In this document: piece by piece, positions 27,850-37,026 of the stretch
Layout: every line of letters begins with the position of its first letter
Position numbering within the stretch: the stretch's first letter is position 1
Source: Betaproteobacteria bacterium HGW-Betaproteobacteria-6
GTDB taxonomy: Bacteria; Pseudomonadota; Gammaproteobacteria; Burkholderiales; Rhodocyclaceae
Length of the DNA: 64,000 nucleotides
Assembly: GCA_002842145.1 (NCBI GenBank)
Contig: PHCF01000004.1
Location: 1-64,000, forward strand
Direction: 5' to 3'
Position numbers and translations under genes: made by a program
Notes under the pieces: model-generated
Databases searched by the model: none
What the model saw: the letters and a program-made list of their open reading frames with translations, nothing else
Told to the model about the DNA's origin: nothing

Positions 27850-30288
27850 TTACGGGTACGGGGTCAGCGGCTTGGCGGCGTGATCGGTATCAAGCCAGCC
27901 ATCGACAGATTCCGAAAGAAAGTGGTGCTCCGCCGAAACAAACTTGGGTTTGATGAGGTAAATCAATAATGGAACGAGCACCAAAGCCAAAAGCGTGTTG
28001 ATAGCCATCACAACCACCAACAGCAAACCCATCTCTGCGAGAAACTTCAACTCCGAAAGGAAATACCAAGGGGTGATTCCAATCGTCATCAGGAGCGCTG
28101 TAAATAGAATGGCTTTTCCACAGGTGCTGAGCGCAGCCTGAATTGCGTTGCCGAAATGCTGGGCGTCCTTGTACTCTTCACAGATTCGACTCACCAGATA
28201 GATGCCGTAATCAATACCGACACCAATACCGATCGCCAAAATCGGAAGAGAATTGACATCGAGCCCCATTCCCGCAAAAACCATAAATGCAGTCAGGACG
28301 GCATTTGCCAAATTAACCGGGATGAGCAAAATCACTGCAGCCAGAACCGAACGGTAGGCCAAAGCACAGCCAATACCGATCGCCAGGTTCAGACCTGCAA
28401 GAATCCACCATTGATAGATATCTACCGTGTCATTTACTGACTGTTGGAGGGCAATTGATCCCGTGGCCAATCTAATTAGAAATTTCTCATGGTCAGGACC
28501 AACTTCCGCGATGCAGCTTCGTGCGTCCGCCAGCGCAACATTTACGGTTTCCTGTTTGTTGTCGGAGTACCACAAGGAGACTGTTGCGTTCTTTTGTTCA
28601 AAATCGGCAATATGGAGAAAAGCCGTTGGGCTAGTACCGAGCATCAGGGCCCCAGATGCCGCACCTGCTGCTGCATCCGACTTATCCAGAGGCAACCACT
28701 TTGGATTCCCGCCGTTAAACAAGCGATTGGCTTCCGGCGCATAGTCGGCAAAAGATAGCGTAGCCCTGGGTGGATGCTCCTTGCTCTCCAAACAGCGCTG
28801 GAGGGCGGACATCGTCTGCAAGGCATCAGACTGGCGAACGATTCGCCCTTCTTTTCCTTCAAACACGATCTCAAGGGTCATGCTGCCAGGAAAGTGAGCG
28901 TTGATTTGGCGGACTGCAGTATTGAATTGGCTGTCGTCACGCAACAGGTTGCTCCCCTCGACAGGATTCCCGACCTGAAGTCGGAGCATCATGAGGATGG
29001 CGCCCAAGGTGAGCAGCACAAAAAACGCGGCTGTAAATTTCGCGCGTCGTCCAGTGCTGACGTAACCGGCCACCGAAAGCGCCGAATAGAGCACTCTATG
29101 AACGAATCCGACCTCGCCCTTCCCATGGTCCGAGACGCCGACCAAATCCTTAAGATTCTTTGGAGCAGGCAGCAATGCCAGGATAACGGGTGTCATCAAG
29201 ACGCTGGTCGGCACCAGCGTCATAGCCCAAAATCCGGTGAAGAGCGCAAACCGTTCCATTGCGGGAATCGGTGCAAGTCCCACAAGCATCAGGCCGCAGA
29301 CATCTGTGAATATGCCCAACGTGCCCGGGGCAAACATCATCGCCAGGGACATTTCGGCCGCTTTCTTCTTGTCCCCGACTTCAAGGAGGAGTTCGTAGTA
29401 GCGTTCAGTAGCTTGCACACAATGACTGAATGATCGTGCGACCAACAAGAGTGGAACAACCATCAACAGTGGCTCAACCGGCTGATGAATCCATCCTACA
29501 AAGCCGAATCCCCAAATCGCCGCCATGAGACTTACGATGACTGGAGTAACCACGCCGGCAACGTTTCGCATCGCGAAAAATAGGCAAACAAACATCAAGC
29601 CAAGCGTCACAGCGAAAATCTTTGGCGTTTGATCACCAAAGAAATAAACCCACCCAGTCAGCATCGGCCAACCCGCTGCATACACCTTGTGATTTCCGTC
29701 CGAGTACTTGTCGCTTAAGGCTTGGACCGCATCGAAAACCTGCTTGTAATCAACCAATCTTTCAATGAAGGTCGCATTGATAATTAATGAGGTCTGATCC
29801 TCGGAGACCAGAAAGGTCTTTACGTAGGGGGATTCGTTAACACGGCGACGAATCTCATTGAGCTCCTCAGCCGTAGCCGGAGGACGGTTATCAAGAATCG
29901 GATTGGAAAATATCCCATCCGCCGTCAGAACCGTATAACGAGCTTTTTCGGTAGCGATAGAGACAATCTGATCGTGATCAACACCCGGTGTCAGATCGAT
30001 ATCCCGAGACATATTCCACACTTTTTCCATCGTCTCGGCGTTAAATACATCTTTCCCATCCGTGCGTTTCACCATGATGGTCACGGTGAGCGGATTGCCA
30101 AAATTAGGATGATCCTTGTAGGTTTTAACAAACGGATGCGTCGAAGGAAAAAGGTCCGAGAAGATAGTCCTGGCCTCGACATGCAACGCCCCATAACCGA
30201 AGAACAAGGTGATCAGTAGGCCAATGGCAAGCGAAATCCATGGACTTTTAAGAACCCAGTGTGCAATTCGATGTCTGATTGTATTCAT
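27850..30288 (-). CDS. RND/MMPL-family transporter
   Basis: This 812-aa inner-membrane protein has the MMPL/hopanoid-exporter-like layout: one N-terminal helix (WISLAIGLLITLFFGYGAL), a large periplasmic loop, five clustered helices (~215-400, including VVPLLLVARSFSHCVQ), a second soluble loop, and five or six more helices (~640-780, with AIGIGVGIDYGIYLV). The internal two-fold repeat is typical of RND proteins. The GxGxDY segment matches the proton-relay helix of MMPL members. It is the first gene of the envelope operon, and its promoter region holds the CTACCCC box. The cargo is probably a hydrophobic compound or lipid, inferred from the DUF1302/DUF1329 neighbours. Confidence 0.87.
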   Translation of the reverse strand: MNTIRHRIAHWVLKSPWISLAIGLLITLFFGYGALHVEARTIFSDLFPSTHPFVKTYKDHPNFGNPLTVTIMVKRTDGKDVFNAETMEKVWNMSRDIDLTPGVDHDQIVSIATEKARYTVLTADGIFSNPILDNRPPATAEELNEIRRRVNESPYVKTFLVSEDQTSLIINATFIERLVDYKQVFDAVQALSDKYSDGNHKVYAAGWPMLTGWVYFFGDQTPKIFAVTLGLMFVCLFFAMRNVAGVVTPVIVSLMAAIWGFGFVGWIHQPVEPLLMVVPLLLVARSFSHCVQATERYYELLLEVGDKKKAAEMSLAMMFAPGTLGIFTDVCGLMLVGLAPIPAMERFALFTGFWAMTLVPTSVLMTPVILALLPAPKNLKDLVGVSDHGKGEVGFVHRVLYSALSVAGYVSTGRRAKFTAAFFVLLTLGAILMMLRLQVGNPVEGSNLLRDDSQFNTAVRQINAHFPGSMTLEIVFEGKEGRIVRQSDALQTMSALQRCLESKEHPPRATLSFADYAPEANRLFNGGNPKWLPLDKSDAAAGAASGALMLGTSPTAFLHIADFEQKNATVSLWYSDNKQETVNVALADARSCIAEVGPDHEKFLIRLATGSIALQQSVNDTVDIYQWWILAGLNLAIGIGCALAYRSVLAAVILLIPVNLANAVLTAFMVFAGMGLDVNSLPILAIGIGVGIDYGIYLVSRICEEYKDAQHFGNAIQAALSTCGKAILFTALLMTIGITPWYFLSELKFLAEMGLLLVVVMAINTLLALVLVPLLIYLIKPKFVSAEHHFLSESVDGWLDTDHAAKPLTPYP

Positions 30289-30520
30289 ATTATGTCTTTA
30301 GGATGTTAGGTGACAGGGCAGATATTCATTACTATTGCAATCAATCTCCGTTGGAATCAGACCGGCTATTCGCCATCAAGAGGGACCCGTCACGATTCTC
30401 ATGAAGACCATCTTCTAGGCGAGAAACCCCCAACCTGAACCTTGGCTCACGAAGGAAGATTGCTTAGTCGCAAATCGATTTACTTAAACGATATTTAAAC
30501 GCTCCCCGCTCCGACTAACC

Positions 30521-30540
30521 CTACCCCCCAGGGTAGTTTT
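30521..30540. promoter_or_regulatory. CTACCCC inverted-repeat box upstream of the envelope operon
   Basis: CTACCCCCCAGGGTAG is an inverted repeat (CTACCC/GGGTAG, 4-base gap) followed by TTTT. It lies about 230 bases before the RND start codon. It matches 13 of 16 positions of a second box at 45757 ahead of the apc operon, including the following TTTT. This pair is the best evidence in the window for a shared activator. Confidence 0.55.
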
Positions 30541-30559
30541 GCGGGTGATTTCACTTTTT

Positions 30560-31222
30560 AAGCGTGCCTACCAGCCAGCGCGAAGGGCCGACCACGGTTG
30601 ACCGGAAACGCGTCAAGGAACTGGAGCGCGAGGTCAAAGAGCTCCGCAAAGCCAAGGAGATCCTCGTGCTGGCCGGCCCTACAGCGCAATCCTGAACAGC
30701 GCACCCAGAGAGTGCGGCGTGATGAGATGTTGATACCCGAAATCGAGCGCATCTGGCAGGCCAACCTGAAGGTCTATGGTGCCGACAAGGTCTGGCGACA
30801 ACTGAACCGTGAAGGCGTTGTGGTGGCCCGTTGTACGGTCGAGCGCCTCATGCAACGTCAAGGCTTGCGGGGTGTCGTGCGCGGCAAGGTGGTGCGCATC
30901 ACGATCAGCGACCACAAAGCGCCTTGCCCGCTGGATCGGGGCAATCGGCAGTTCAAGGCCGAGCGTCCCAATCAGTTGTGGGTCTCGGACTTCACCTATG
31001 TCTCGACCTGGCAAGGATGGCTATATGTGGCTTTTGTCATCGACGTTTTTGCCCGACGCATCGTCGGGTGGCGCGCGAGCAGTTCCATGCATACGGACTT
31101 CGTGCTCGATGCGCTGGAACAGGCGGCCGTACGTCCACCAGCCGAGTCCCGAGGAAGCCTTGATCGACCACTCGGGGCTCGCAGCATGTATTGATCCGAT
31201 ACGGCGAGCGAGTGGCCGAAGC
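30560..31222 (+). mobile_element. Truncated, frameshifted IS3-family insertion sequence remnant
   Basis: The end of OrfA (RKRVKELEREVKELRKAKEIL, then a premature stop) leads into an OrfB segment. That segment has HTH_21-like text (KVYGADKVWRQLNREG) and the rve domain with its first catalytic Asp (LWVSDFTYVS). After LDALEQA the frame breaks: the expected DHSDRGSQ block is split over two frames, and the sequence stops at ERVAEA without the catalytic Glu. Both ends are cut and no terminal inverted repeats remain, so it cannot move by itself. It sits between the envelope operon and the MDR gene and marks a past rearrangement. Confidence 0.85.
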
Positions 31223-31233
31223 CTGATTAAGAT

Positions 31234-32268
31234 TCAAGCAACGACAGGCTCATCGGAAACCTTAATTAATAGTTTTCCGGTATTAGTGCCTCTGAAGAGC
31301 TTATCCAGAGCGCTTGGCGCATTCTGAAGGCCTTCGACAATATCCAATCGATATTTCATGCGCCCCTGCAAAAACCATTGTGTCATATCATCATGCGCAA
31401 TGGCCCACCAGCGTGCGTCAGCTGCGTAATCAAGCACGATGAAGCCTTCTATCTTCGCCCGCTTCATTAGCAAATTGTAGATATTAGGTGGGGCGTAAGG
31501 CTTCTCGTCTGTGCCATATTGGGAAATGGCACCACACATGGCAATCCGTGCCTTCATGTTAATCTGGTCTAGCACAGCCTCCAGAGTCTCACCCCCGACA
31601 TTGTCAAAGAAAGTATCTATGCCGTTCGGACATGCTTCTCTTAGTGCGGTCTTGAGAGGTTGTTTTTTGTAATTAATAACTGCATCGGCACCCAACTCAT
31701 TCTTCAGCCAGGCGCACTTTTCTTCCGAACCAGCAATCGCAACTACACGACAGCCCAAAATTTTGCCAATCTGAACTGCTATGGAGCCCACTGCACCTGC
31801 GGCTCCCGATACCACCATCGTTTCCCCGAACTTTGGACGCAGCAAATCGACAATTCCAAAATATGCGGTCAGCCCGATATGCTCAAAAAGCCCAAAGCGT
31901 GCCGTCAGCGGCAAACGAGGATCCATTTCCACACGGGTAACAATGCCACTACCATCGGAAATCGAGTATTCCTCCCATCCGAATACGCCGGTGACAATAG
32001 CTCCGATGGGATACTGCAAATTATTCGACTTTTCTACGACACCCATCGTGAATCCGCGCATAACGTCGCCAAGCCTAACCGAAGGCATATAGCTATCCTG
32101 CTCACGCGCCCAAAGCCTAAGGGTAGGGTCGAGAGAAAGATAAATGGTTCGAATTAGGAACTCGTTCGCTCCTAGATCACGAACAACACTTTCTCGAATC
32201 TCAAAGTTTTCTGGCTTTAGATCACCAGTCGGTCGACTGATCAGATGCCACTGTTTATTGATCGGCAT
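31234..32268 (-). CDS. NADPH-dependent oxidoreductase, MDR family (CurA/PTGR-like)
   Basis: This 344-aa protein is a zinc-free medium-chain reductase related to curcumin reductase and leukotriene B4 dehydrogenase, which reduce the double bond of alpha,beta-unsaturated ketones and aldehydes with NADPH. The N-terminus reads KQWHLISRPTGDLKPENF. The Rossmann motif AAGAVGSIAVQIGK is near residue 155, and NVGGETLEAVL follows. It is the last gene of the apc operon and may saturate an enone before carboxylation, or detoxify one. Its stop lies only about a dozen bases from the IS remnant, so the IS has inserted at the 3' border of the operon. Confidence 0.87.
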   Translation of the reverse strand: MPINKQWHLISRPTGDLKPENFEIRESVVRDLGANEFLIRTIYLSLDPTLRLWAREQDSYMPSVRLGDVMRGFTMGVVEKSNNLQYPIGAIVTGVFGWEEYSISDGSGIVTRVEMDPRLPLTARFGLFEHIGLTAYFGIVDLLRPKFGETMVVSGAAGAVGSIAVQIGKILGCRVVAIAGSEEKCAWLKNELGADAVINYKKQPLKTALREACPNGIDTFFDNVGGETLEAVLDQINMKARIAMCGAISQYGTDEKPYAPPNIYNLLMKRAKIEGFIVLDYAADARWWAIAHDDMTQWFLQGRMKYRLDIVEGLQNAPSALDKLFRGTNTGKLLIKVSDEPVVA

Positions 32269-32504
32269 AGTAAATTATCTCCATTTGTAATTGCTTATAA
32301 ATGCACTGCGGAATTAAAAAACAACCAACATCGAACATCACATTAACAAGACACAACTCAGAGATTGAAGCCAGAAAACACTCAAGCTTAGCAATCTAGA
32401 ATAGATTAAAACCCAAAAAAACCGCTCAATTTAGCAGCCCATAAAACCAAAATAAATTCGACATCAAAACCTTAAAAACAAAATAAAATTTAACACCATT
32501 AAAT

Positions 32505-32930
32505 TCAGACAGAACACTGTGGACCAGAACTACATTTAGGGCAAACCCGGCAAAAACTATTATTTAGAATATGGCCAGCAATAAGAGATATGCTGGAAAA
32601 AATAGTTATCAAATTATCTGAGTTTTCACCAATCAAGTCACCAACCCAAAAGGCCGCAAAAAACACCCCAAAAATGCCTATTGAAATTAACATCATAGGC
32701 AAAATACGTCGATGAAACCGGAAGCCTGGCAGAGCAGAAAACAAAGCGGGAATCGTCAGAAAAAACGCCAAATATTGATGGGTAACGCCATCATGCAAAA
32801 ATAGCGCTCCTGACACCGAAAAGGCTGCCAAGAGGACAGGTAAAGCGAGACAGTGCAGCAAACAAACCATTGACAGCACGACTCCTAATTGGTCCCACCT
32901 ATTTCTAATGCTTGAAAAATTAGAATACAT
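32505..32930 (-). CDS. MerC-like small membrane protein
   Basis: This 141-aa protein has four predicted transmembrane helices and the MerC-type opening WDQLGVVLSMVCLLHCLALPVL, where the Cys and His in the first helix match metal-transport MerC proteins. It ends with a cysteine cluster, CRVCPKCSSGPQC, which could bind a metal. The gene is strongly AT-rich compared with all its neighbours, and about 235 bases of AT-rich, apparently empty sequence follow it. It sits inside a catabolic operon with no mer genes around, so mercury transport is doubtful; moving another metal, or a passenger role, is possible. Confidence 0.7.
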   Translation of the reverse strand: MYSNFSSIRNRWDQLGVVLSMVCLLHCLALPVLLAAFSVSGALFLHDGVTHQYLAFFLTIPALFSALPGFRFHRRILPMMLISIGIFGVFFAAFWVGDLIGENSDNLITIFSSISLIAGHILNNSFCRVCPKCSSGPQCSV

Positions 32931-32989
32931 ATATATATATTTATTACCAAATTATCGCAAAGGTATTTTTTGTTAATAATATTTTTTAG

Positions 32990-33757
32990 TTACTGAGCCG
33001 TATAACCACCATCTATTACTAGCTCGCTACCTGTCACGAACAATGCCTCGTCCGAAGCAAGGTACAAGATTGCATAAGCAATCTCTTTGGGATCTCCGAG
33101 TCGACCGATAGGGTGCAGCTTTTCCGCCAAGGGCCGTGTAGCCTTCAAATCCCCAAGACTAGCCAAGAAGTTCTCGACCATCGGAGTCCAGATATATCCG
33201 GGGTGGACGGTATTGACACGAATTTGATACTGCTCTTTCGCGCAATAAAGAGCGGCCGACTTGGAAAAAAGACGCACGCCCCCTTTGCTAGCGTTGTAGG
33301 CGGCAAGATTCGGATCTGCGACGATCCCCTCGACCGAAGATAAATTGATGATCGAGCCATTTCCGGTTTTCATCGCCGCAATGGCATGTTTGGTACCAAG
33401 AAATACGCCATCAAGGTTGACAGCCATAAGCTGTCGCCAACGCTCCAAAGTCTCGTATTCGGCATTGCCGTCAAGAGCCATGCCAGCGTTGTTGACAAGG
33501 ATATTCAGTGCTCCGAAGTTATCCTGGGTTGATTGAATCACTTTGATCCACTGCACTTCTTCGGTAACGTCATGGTGGAAAAATATCGCATTGCCACCAG
33601 CATCCCGAATCTCCTTGGCGACGCTCTCGCCTGCAACATCGTCGACGTCGGTCAATGCAACCTTAGCCCCCTCTTCGGCCAGCAGGATTGCTGTTGCTCG
33701 GCCAATGCCCTTTGCTGCACCAGTAACCAATGCCACTTTGTTGCGAACACGTTCCAT
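32990..33757 (-). CDS. Short-chain dehydrogenase/reductase (SDR 2)
   Basis: This 255-aa classical SDR has the cofactor motif TGAAKGIG (residues ~13-20), NNAG at ~90, catalytic Ser in NLSS and YNASK (Tyr/Lys) near 155. Asp in LTDVDD at the end of strand 2 predicts NAD(H) preference. It follows the thiolase gene by 15 bases in the apc operon. Likely roles are oxidation of a secondary alcohol to the ketone substrate, or reduction of a 3-oxoacyl-CoA. The other SDR at 37940 shares the overall text (FLGxKHA, NLSS), so they are distant paralogues with possibly different substrates or stereochemistry. Confidence 0.87.
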   Translation of the reverse strand: MERVRNKVALVTGAAKGIGRATAILLAEEGAKVALTDVDDVAGESVAKEIRDAGGNAIFFHHDVTEEVQWIKVIQSTQDNFGALNILVNNAGMALDGNAEYETLERWRQLMAVNLDGVFLGTKHAIAAMKTGNGSIINLSSVEGIVADPNLAAYNASKGGVRLFSKSAALYCAKEQYQIRVNTVHPGYIWTPMVENFLASLGDLKATRPLAEKLHPIGRLGDPKEIAYAILYLASDEALFVTGSELVIDGGYTAQ

Positions 33758-33772
33758 GAAATATTCCTTTAT

Positions 33773-34963
33773 CTACAGTTTTTCGAAAATTGTCACGTTG
33801 GCCATCCCCCCACCTTCGCACATGGACTGGAGACCATATCGCCCTCCACGCTTATGCAGGGCATGGATCAACGTGCTTGCCAACTTCGTACCTGATGCTC
33901 CCAATGGATGCCCAAGCGCGATGGCGCCACCGTTGACATTCAAGCGTCCGGGATCAGCCCCGGTTGCTTGTAGCCAGGCCAGAGGAATAGATGCAAAGGC
34001 TTCATTTATTTCAAAGAGGTCAATATCATTGATCTTCAGCCCAGCCTTTTCCAAAGCTCGAGCTGTGGCTGGAATTGGGGCCTCAAGCATGATCACTGGA
34101 TCGTGTCCAAAAACGCTGAGGTGATGGACCCGTGCCAAAGGCTTTACACCCAAAACTTTCAGGGCGCGCTCGCTCACTACCAACACGCCACTGGCTCCGT
34201 CGCAAATTTGACTACTATTGGCGGCGGTACAACGCCCACCTTCCGCCATTAACTTGACGCTGGAAATACCTTCAAGCGATGCATCAAATCGGATTCCTTC
34301 ATCGATCAGATGAAGCTCCTCAGATGATTCGACACCAGCGCTTTTCACTGAAACCGGTAAAATTTCATCAGTAAAGAATCCAGCTTTTGTAGCTGCAATG
34401 GCGCGCTGGTGACTTTGATATGCAAATTGATCTAGTTGCTCTCGACTCAACTCGTATTTGCGAGCAACCATTTCAGCACCAGTAAACTGGCTGAACTCAC
34501 CAACCCCCGGATAGCGAAGCTCCATCCCCGGACTGAAATAGAAACCCATCCCGTTCTTTTTTGCCAAAGTGGAAGGAGTAAACATGGGAACCCGACTCAT
34601 GCTTTCTACCCCAGCGGCAATAACAACATCCATTGTTCCGGACATAACTGCTTGTGCAGCAAATTGGAGTGCTTGCTGCGATGATCCGCACTGGCGATCG
34701 ATTGAGCATGCAGAAACCGATTCCGGCAAGTTCGATGCAAGGACCACGTTCCGTGCAACGTTGTTCGATTGCTCGCCCGCTTGGCTAACACAACCCAAAA
34801 TCACATCCTCAACCAACGCCGGATCACAATCAGCATGGGCGACCAAACCATTCAAAAGGTGTGCTGCAAGGTCGACGGGATGCCACCCAGAGAGCCGACC
34901 ACCTCGACGCCCACCTGCTGTCCTCAGTGCCGCAACTATGTAAGCTTCTGCCACGTTTTTCAC
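33773..34963 (-). CDS. Thiolase (acetyl-CoA C-acyltransferase)
   Basis: This 396-aa thiolase has all catalytic positions: nucleophilic Cys in SIDRQCGSSQQ (~residue 90), NEAFA near 345, GGAIALGHPLGASG with the His near 350, and a second Cys in MCEGGGMA near the C-terminus. In this operon it is expected to cleave the 3-oxoacyl-CoA formed by ketone carboxylation and activation, giving acetyl-CoA and an acyl-CoA two carbons shorter. It lies just after the ligase gene. Length is full and no residue is missing. Confidence 0.92.
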   Translation of the reverse strand: MKNVAEAYIVAALRTAGGRRGGRLSGWHPVDLAAHLLNGLVAHADCDPALVEDVILGCVSQAGEQSNNVARNVVLASNLPESVSACSIDRQCGSSQQALQFAAQAVMSGTMDVVIAAGVESMSRVPMFTPSTLAKKNGMGFYFSPGMELRYPGVGEFSQFTGAEMVARKYELSREQLDQFAYQSHQRAIAATKAGFFTDEILPVSVKSAGVESSEELHLIDEGIRFDASLEGISSVKLMAEGGRCTAANSSQICDGASGVLVVSERALKVLGVKPLARVHHLSVFGHDPVIMLEAPIPATARALEKAGLKINDIDLFEINEAFASIPLAWLQATGADPGRLNVNGGAIALGHPLGASGTKLASTLIHALHKRGGRYGLQSMCEGGGMANVTIFEKL

Positions 34964-34969
34964 TCCTTA

Positions 34970-36982
34970 TTAGGCGACAGTCGACCGCCATTGATAATCT
35001 TTCGACTCCTCAGCAAAACGAACAAAATAGTCGATCGCTTCCGGATTCTTCATCGCATCTCGGCTTGCAGCCTTTTCCAAAGGCGTCCCCATTAATATCT
35101 TGCGGACAGGAACCTCCATTTTCTTGGCAGTGAGCGTATAAGGCACGGCATCGATGGCGTACATGCGGTCCGGTACGTGCCGAGGACTGCAGTCGGCACG
35201 CAAACGAGATGTAATTGCCGCGACCAATGCTGCATCAAGCACTACGCCAGGCTTAAGTGACACGAACAAGGGCATGAAAAAATTCCCCCCTGGCAGTTCG
35301 CAGCAAACAACCAAGCTATCTGCCACACCTTCCACTTGTTCCACTGCCCGATATATCTCAGCAGTCCCAATACGAACACCGTAGCGATTCAATGTGGAGT
35401 CCGAACGCCCCTTGATGTAGCAACCCCCACGGGCATTTATTCTGATGAAATCGCCATGACGCCAAACATCCTTGAAAACATCAAAGTACGACTCGTGATA
35501 GCGTCTGCCGTCCACATCATTCCAAAAGCTGATGGGCATCGATGGAAATGGGCTAGTGACGACAAGTTCCCCAACCTCATCTACGAGATCCTTGCCATCA
35601 TCGCTCCAGGCGCGAACATCCATCCCAAGGCAACGACACTGGATTTCACCCGCGTACACCGGCAAGACAGGAACAGAACCAACAAAAGCACCGGCTACCT
35701 CGGTGCCACCTGATTGCGAGGTCAGCCAAAGGTCTGGCTTCACACAATCGTAGAACCAAGAGAATGTTTCGGGCGTGGCAGGAGCACCTGAGACAAATAT
35801 CGATTCAATGCGACTCACATCGAAATGGTCGCCAGGTCTCAATCCAGCTTTTTCAAGTACTTGCACATACGTTGGACTAGCACCAAACGAAGTCACGCCA
35901 GTCTGTTCTGCAATCTTCCATAGCAGCTCTGGCCCCGGGTGTGTCGGGCTTCCGTCATAAAGAACGATTGCCGAACCAGTCAATAGAGCCCCAAGCAGCA
36001 TGTTGAACATGACCCAACCAGTGGTGGTGTAGAAGAACATCACCGACTCAGGACCCAGGTTGACGTGGAAATGCATCATTTTCAGATGCTCCATCAACAC
36101 ACCCACGTGGCTATGCACAATCGCCTTGGGCAACCCAGTTGTCCCGGATGAGAACAAAATCCACAGCGGATGATCACAACCGACTCGCTCGTAATTGAAT
36201 GATTCACGAGGGATGTCAGGATGTCGCATCAGGTCTGGCCAGGCGATGCTGTTGGAGATTTCTTGCGAAGTGGTATTCGCATTTCCCAGACAGGCACACC
36301 ACACGACCTGCTGTAGAGATGGAAGTGCGTTAATGATTTGTCGAACTTCGCTCTCTCGACGGAAGTCCTTTCCGCCAAAACGATAGCCATCAGACGCAAA
36401 AAGTACTTTCGGCTCGATTTGCGAAAAACGCTCAATAACTGTTTTGACCCCGAATTCAGGCGCCGCAGAGGACCATACTGCACCAATAGCAATCGTGGCC
36501 AGCATTGCCACGGCCGTCTCCGGAATATTGGGCATGTACGAGACAACCCGATCACCAGGAACAACCCCCATCGACCGCAACTGTGTGGCTACGATCCGAA
36601 CCTGCCGGCCCAATTCACCCCAAGTCATGGCAGCAAATGGACGGAACTCAGTTCCGTGGTGGATGACCGTACGGTCGCTGGCCGATGCTTCAAAACGCAA
36701 CATATGCTCAGCGTAGTTCAGGAGACTTCCCTCGAACCATTTTGCCCCCGGCATTACCCGACGATCGAGGACATGCAGGTAGGGAGTGGAAGACTGAACG
36801 TCAAAATACTCCCATAATGAACCCCAAAAATCTTCTATATTCGTAACCGACCAACGACGTAATGTCTCGTAATCCTCGAAGACGAGAGCACGCGTTTTTT
36901 CAAGCCAGCGCATGTACTGCGAAAGATTGGAGCCTTTCGAAAAGTCATCACTGGGACTCCATAGCAACTGTCCTTCTTGCAT
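34970..36982 (-). CDS. Acetoacetyl-CoA-synthetase-like 3-oxoacid-CoA ligase
   Basis: This 670-aa AMP-forming ligase belongs to the acetoacetate-CoA ligase family. Its ATP loop is FSSGTTGLPKAI near residue 275, and YTTTGWVMFN and TSQSGGTEVAGAF are characteristic of the subfamily. RSDSTLNRYGVRIGTAEIY carries the late hinge region, and a C-terminal K in TAKKMEVPVRK is the adenylation lysine. Enzymes of this type activate 3-oxoacids; benzoylacetate-CoA ligase of ethylbenzene degraders is one. Directly after the ketone carboxylase subunits, it would activate the 3-oxoacid they make. The side chain of the substrate cannot be read from sequence. Confidence 0.9.
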   Translation of the reverse strand: MQEGQLLWSPSDDFSKGSNLSQYMRWLEKTRALVFEDYETLRRWSVTNIEDFWGSLWEYFDVQSSTPYLHVLDRRVMPGAKWFEGSLLNYAEHMLRFEASASDRTVIHHGTEFRPFAAMTWGELGRQVRIVATQLRSMGVVPGDRVVSYMPNIPETAVAMLATIAIGAVWSSAAPEFGVKTVIERFSQIEPKVLFASDGYRFGGKDFRRESEVRQIINALPSLQQVVWCACLGNANTTSQEISNSIAWPDLMRHPDIPRESFNYERVGCDHPLWILFSSGTTGLPKAIVHSHVGVLMEHLKMMHFHVNLGPESVMFFYTTTGWVMFNMLLGALLTGSAIVLYDGSPTHPGPELLWKIAEQTGVTSFGASPTYVQVLEKAGLRPGDHFDVSRIESIFVSGAPATPETFSWFYDCVKPDLWLTSQSGGTEVAGAFVGSVPVLPVYAGEIQCRCLGMDVRAWSDDGKDLVDEVGELVVTSPFPSMPISFWNDVDGRRYHESYFDVFKDVWRHGDFIRINARGGCYIKGRSDSTLNRYGVRIGTAEIYRAVEQVEGVADSLVVCCELPGGNFFMPLFVSLKPGVVLDAALVAAITSRLRADCSPRHVPDRMYAIDAVPYTLTAKKMEVPVRKILMGTPLEKAASRDAMKNPEAIDYFVRFAEESKDYQWRSTVA

Positions 36983-37026
36983 TAACCAATTCCTCTCATT
37001 GACGTTCGGCCTAGCGGAACGGCGGC

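Noticed and set aside
30809-31327. Second overlapping 172-aa ORF in the IS remnant
   Set aside because: It is an out-of-frame reading; only its end carries a shifted piece of the transposase (EEALIDHS), which confirms the frameshift rather than a separate gene.
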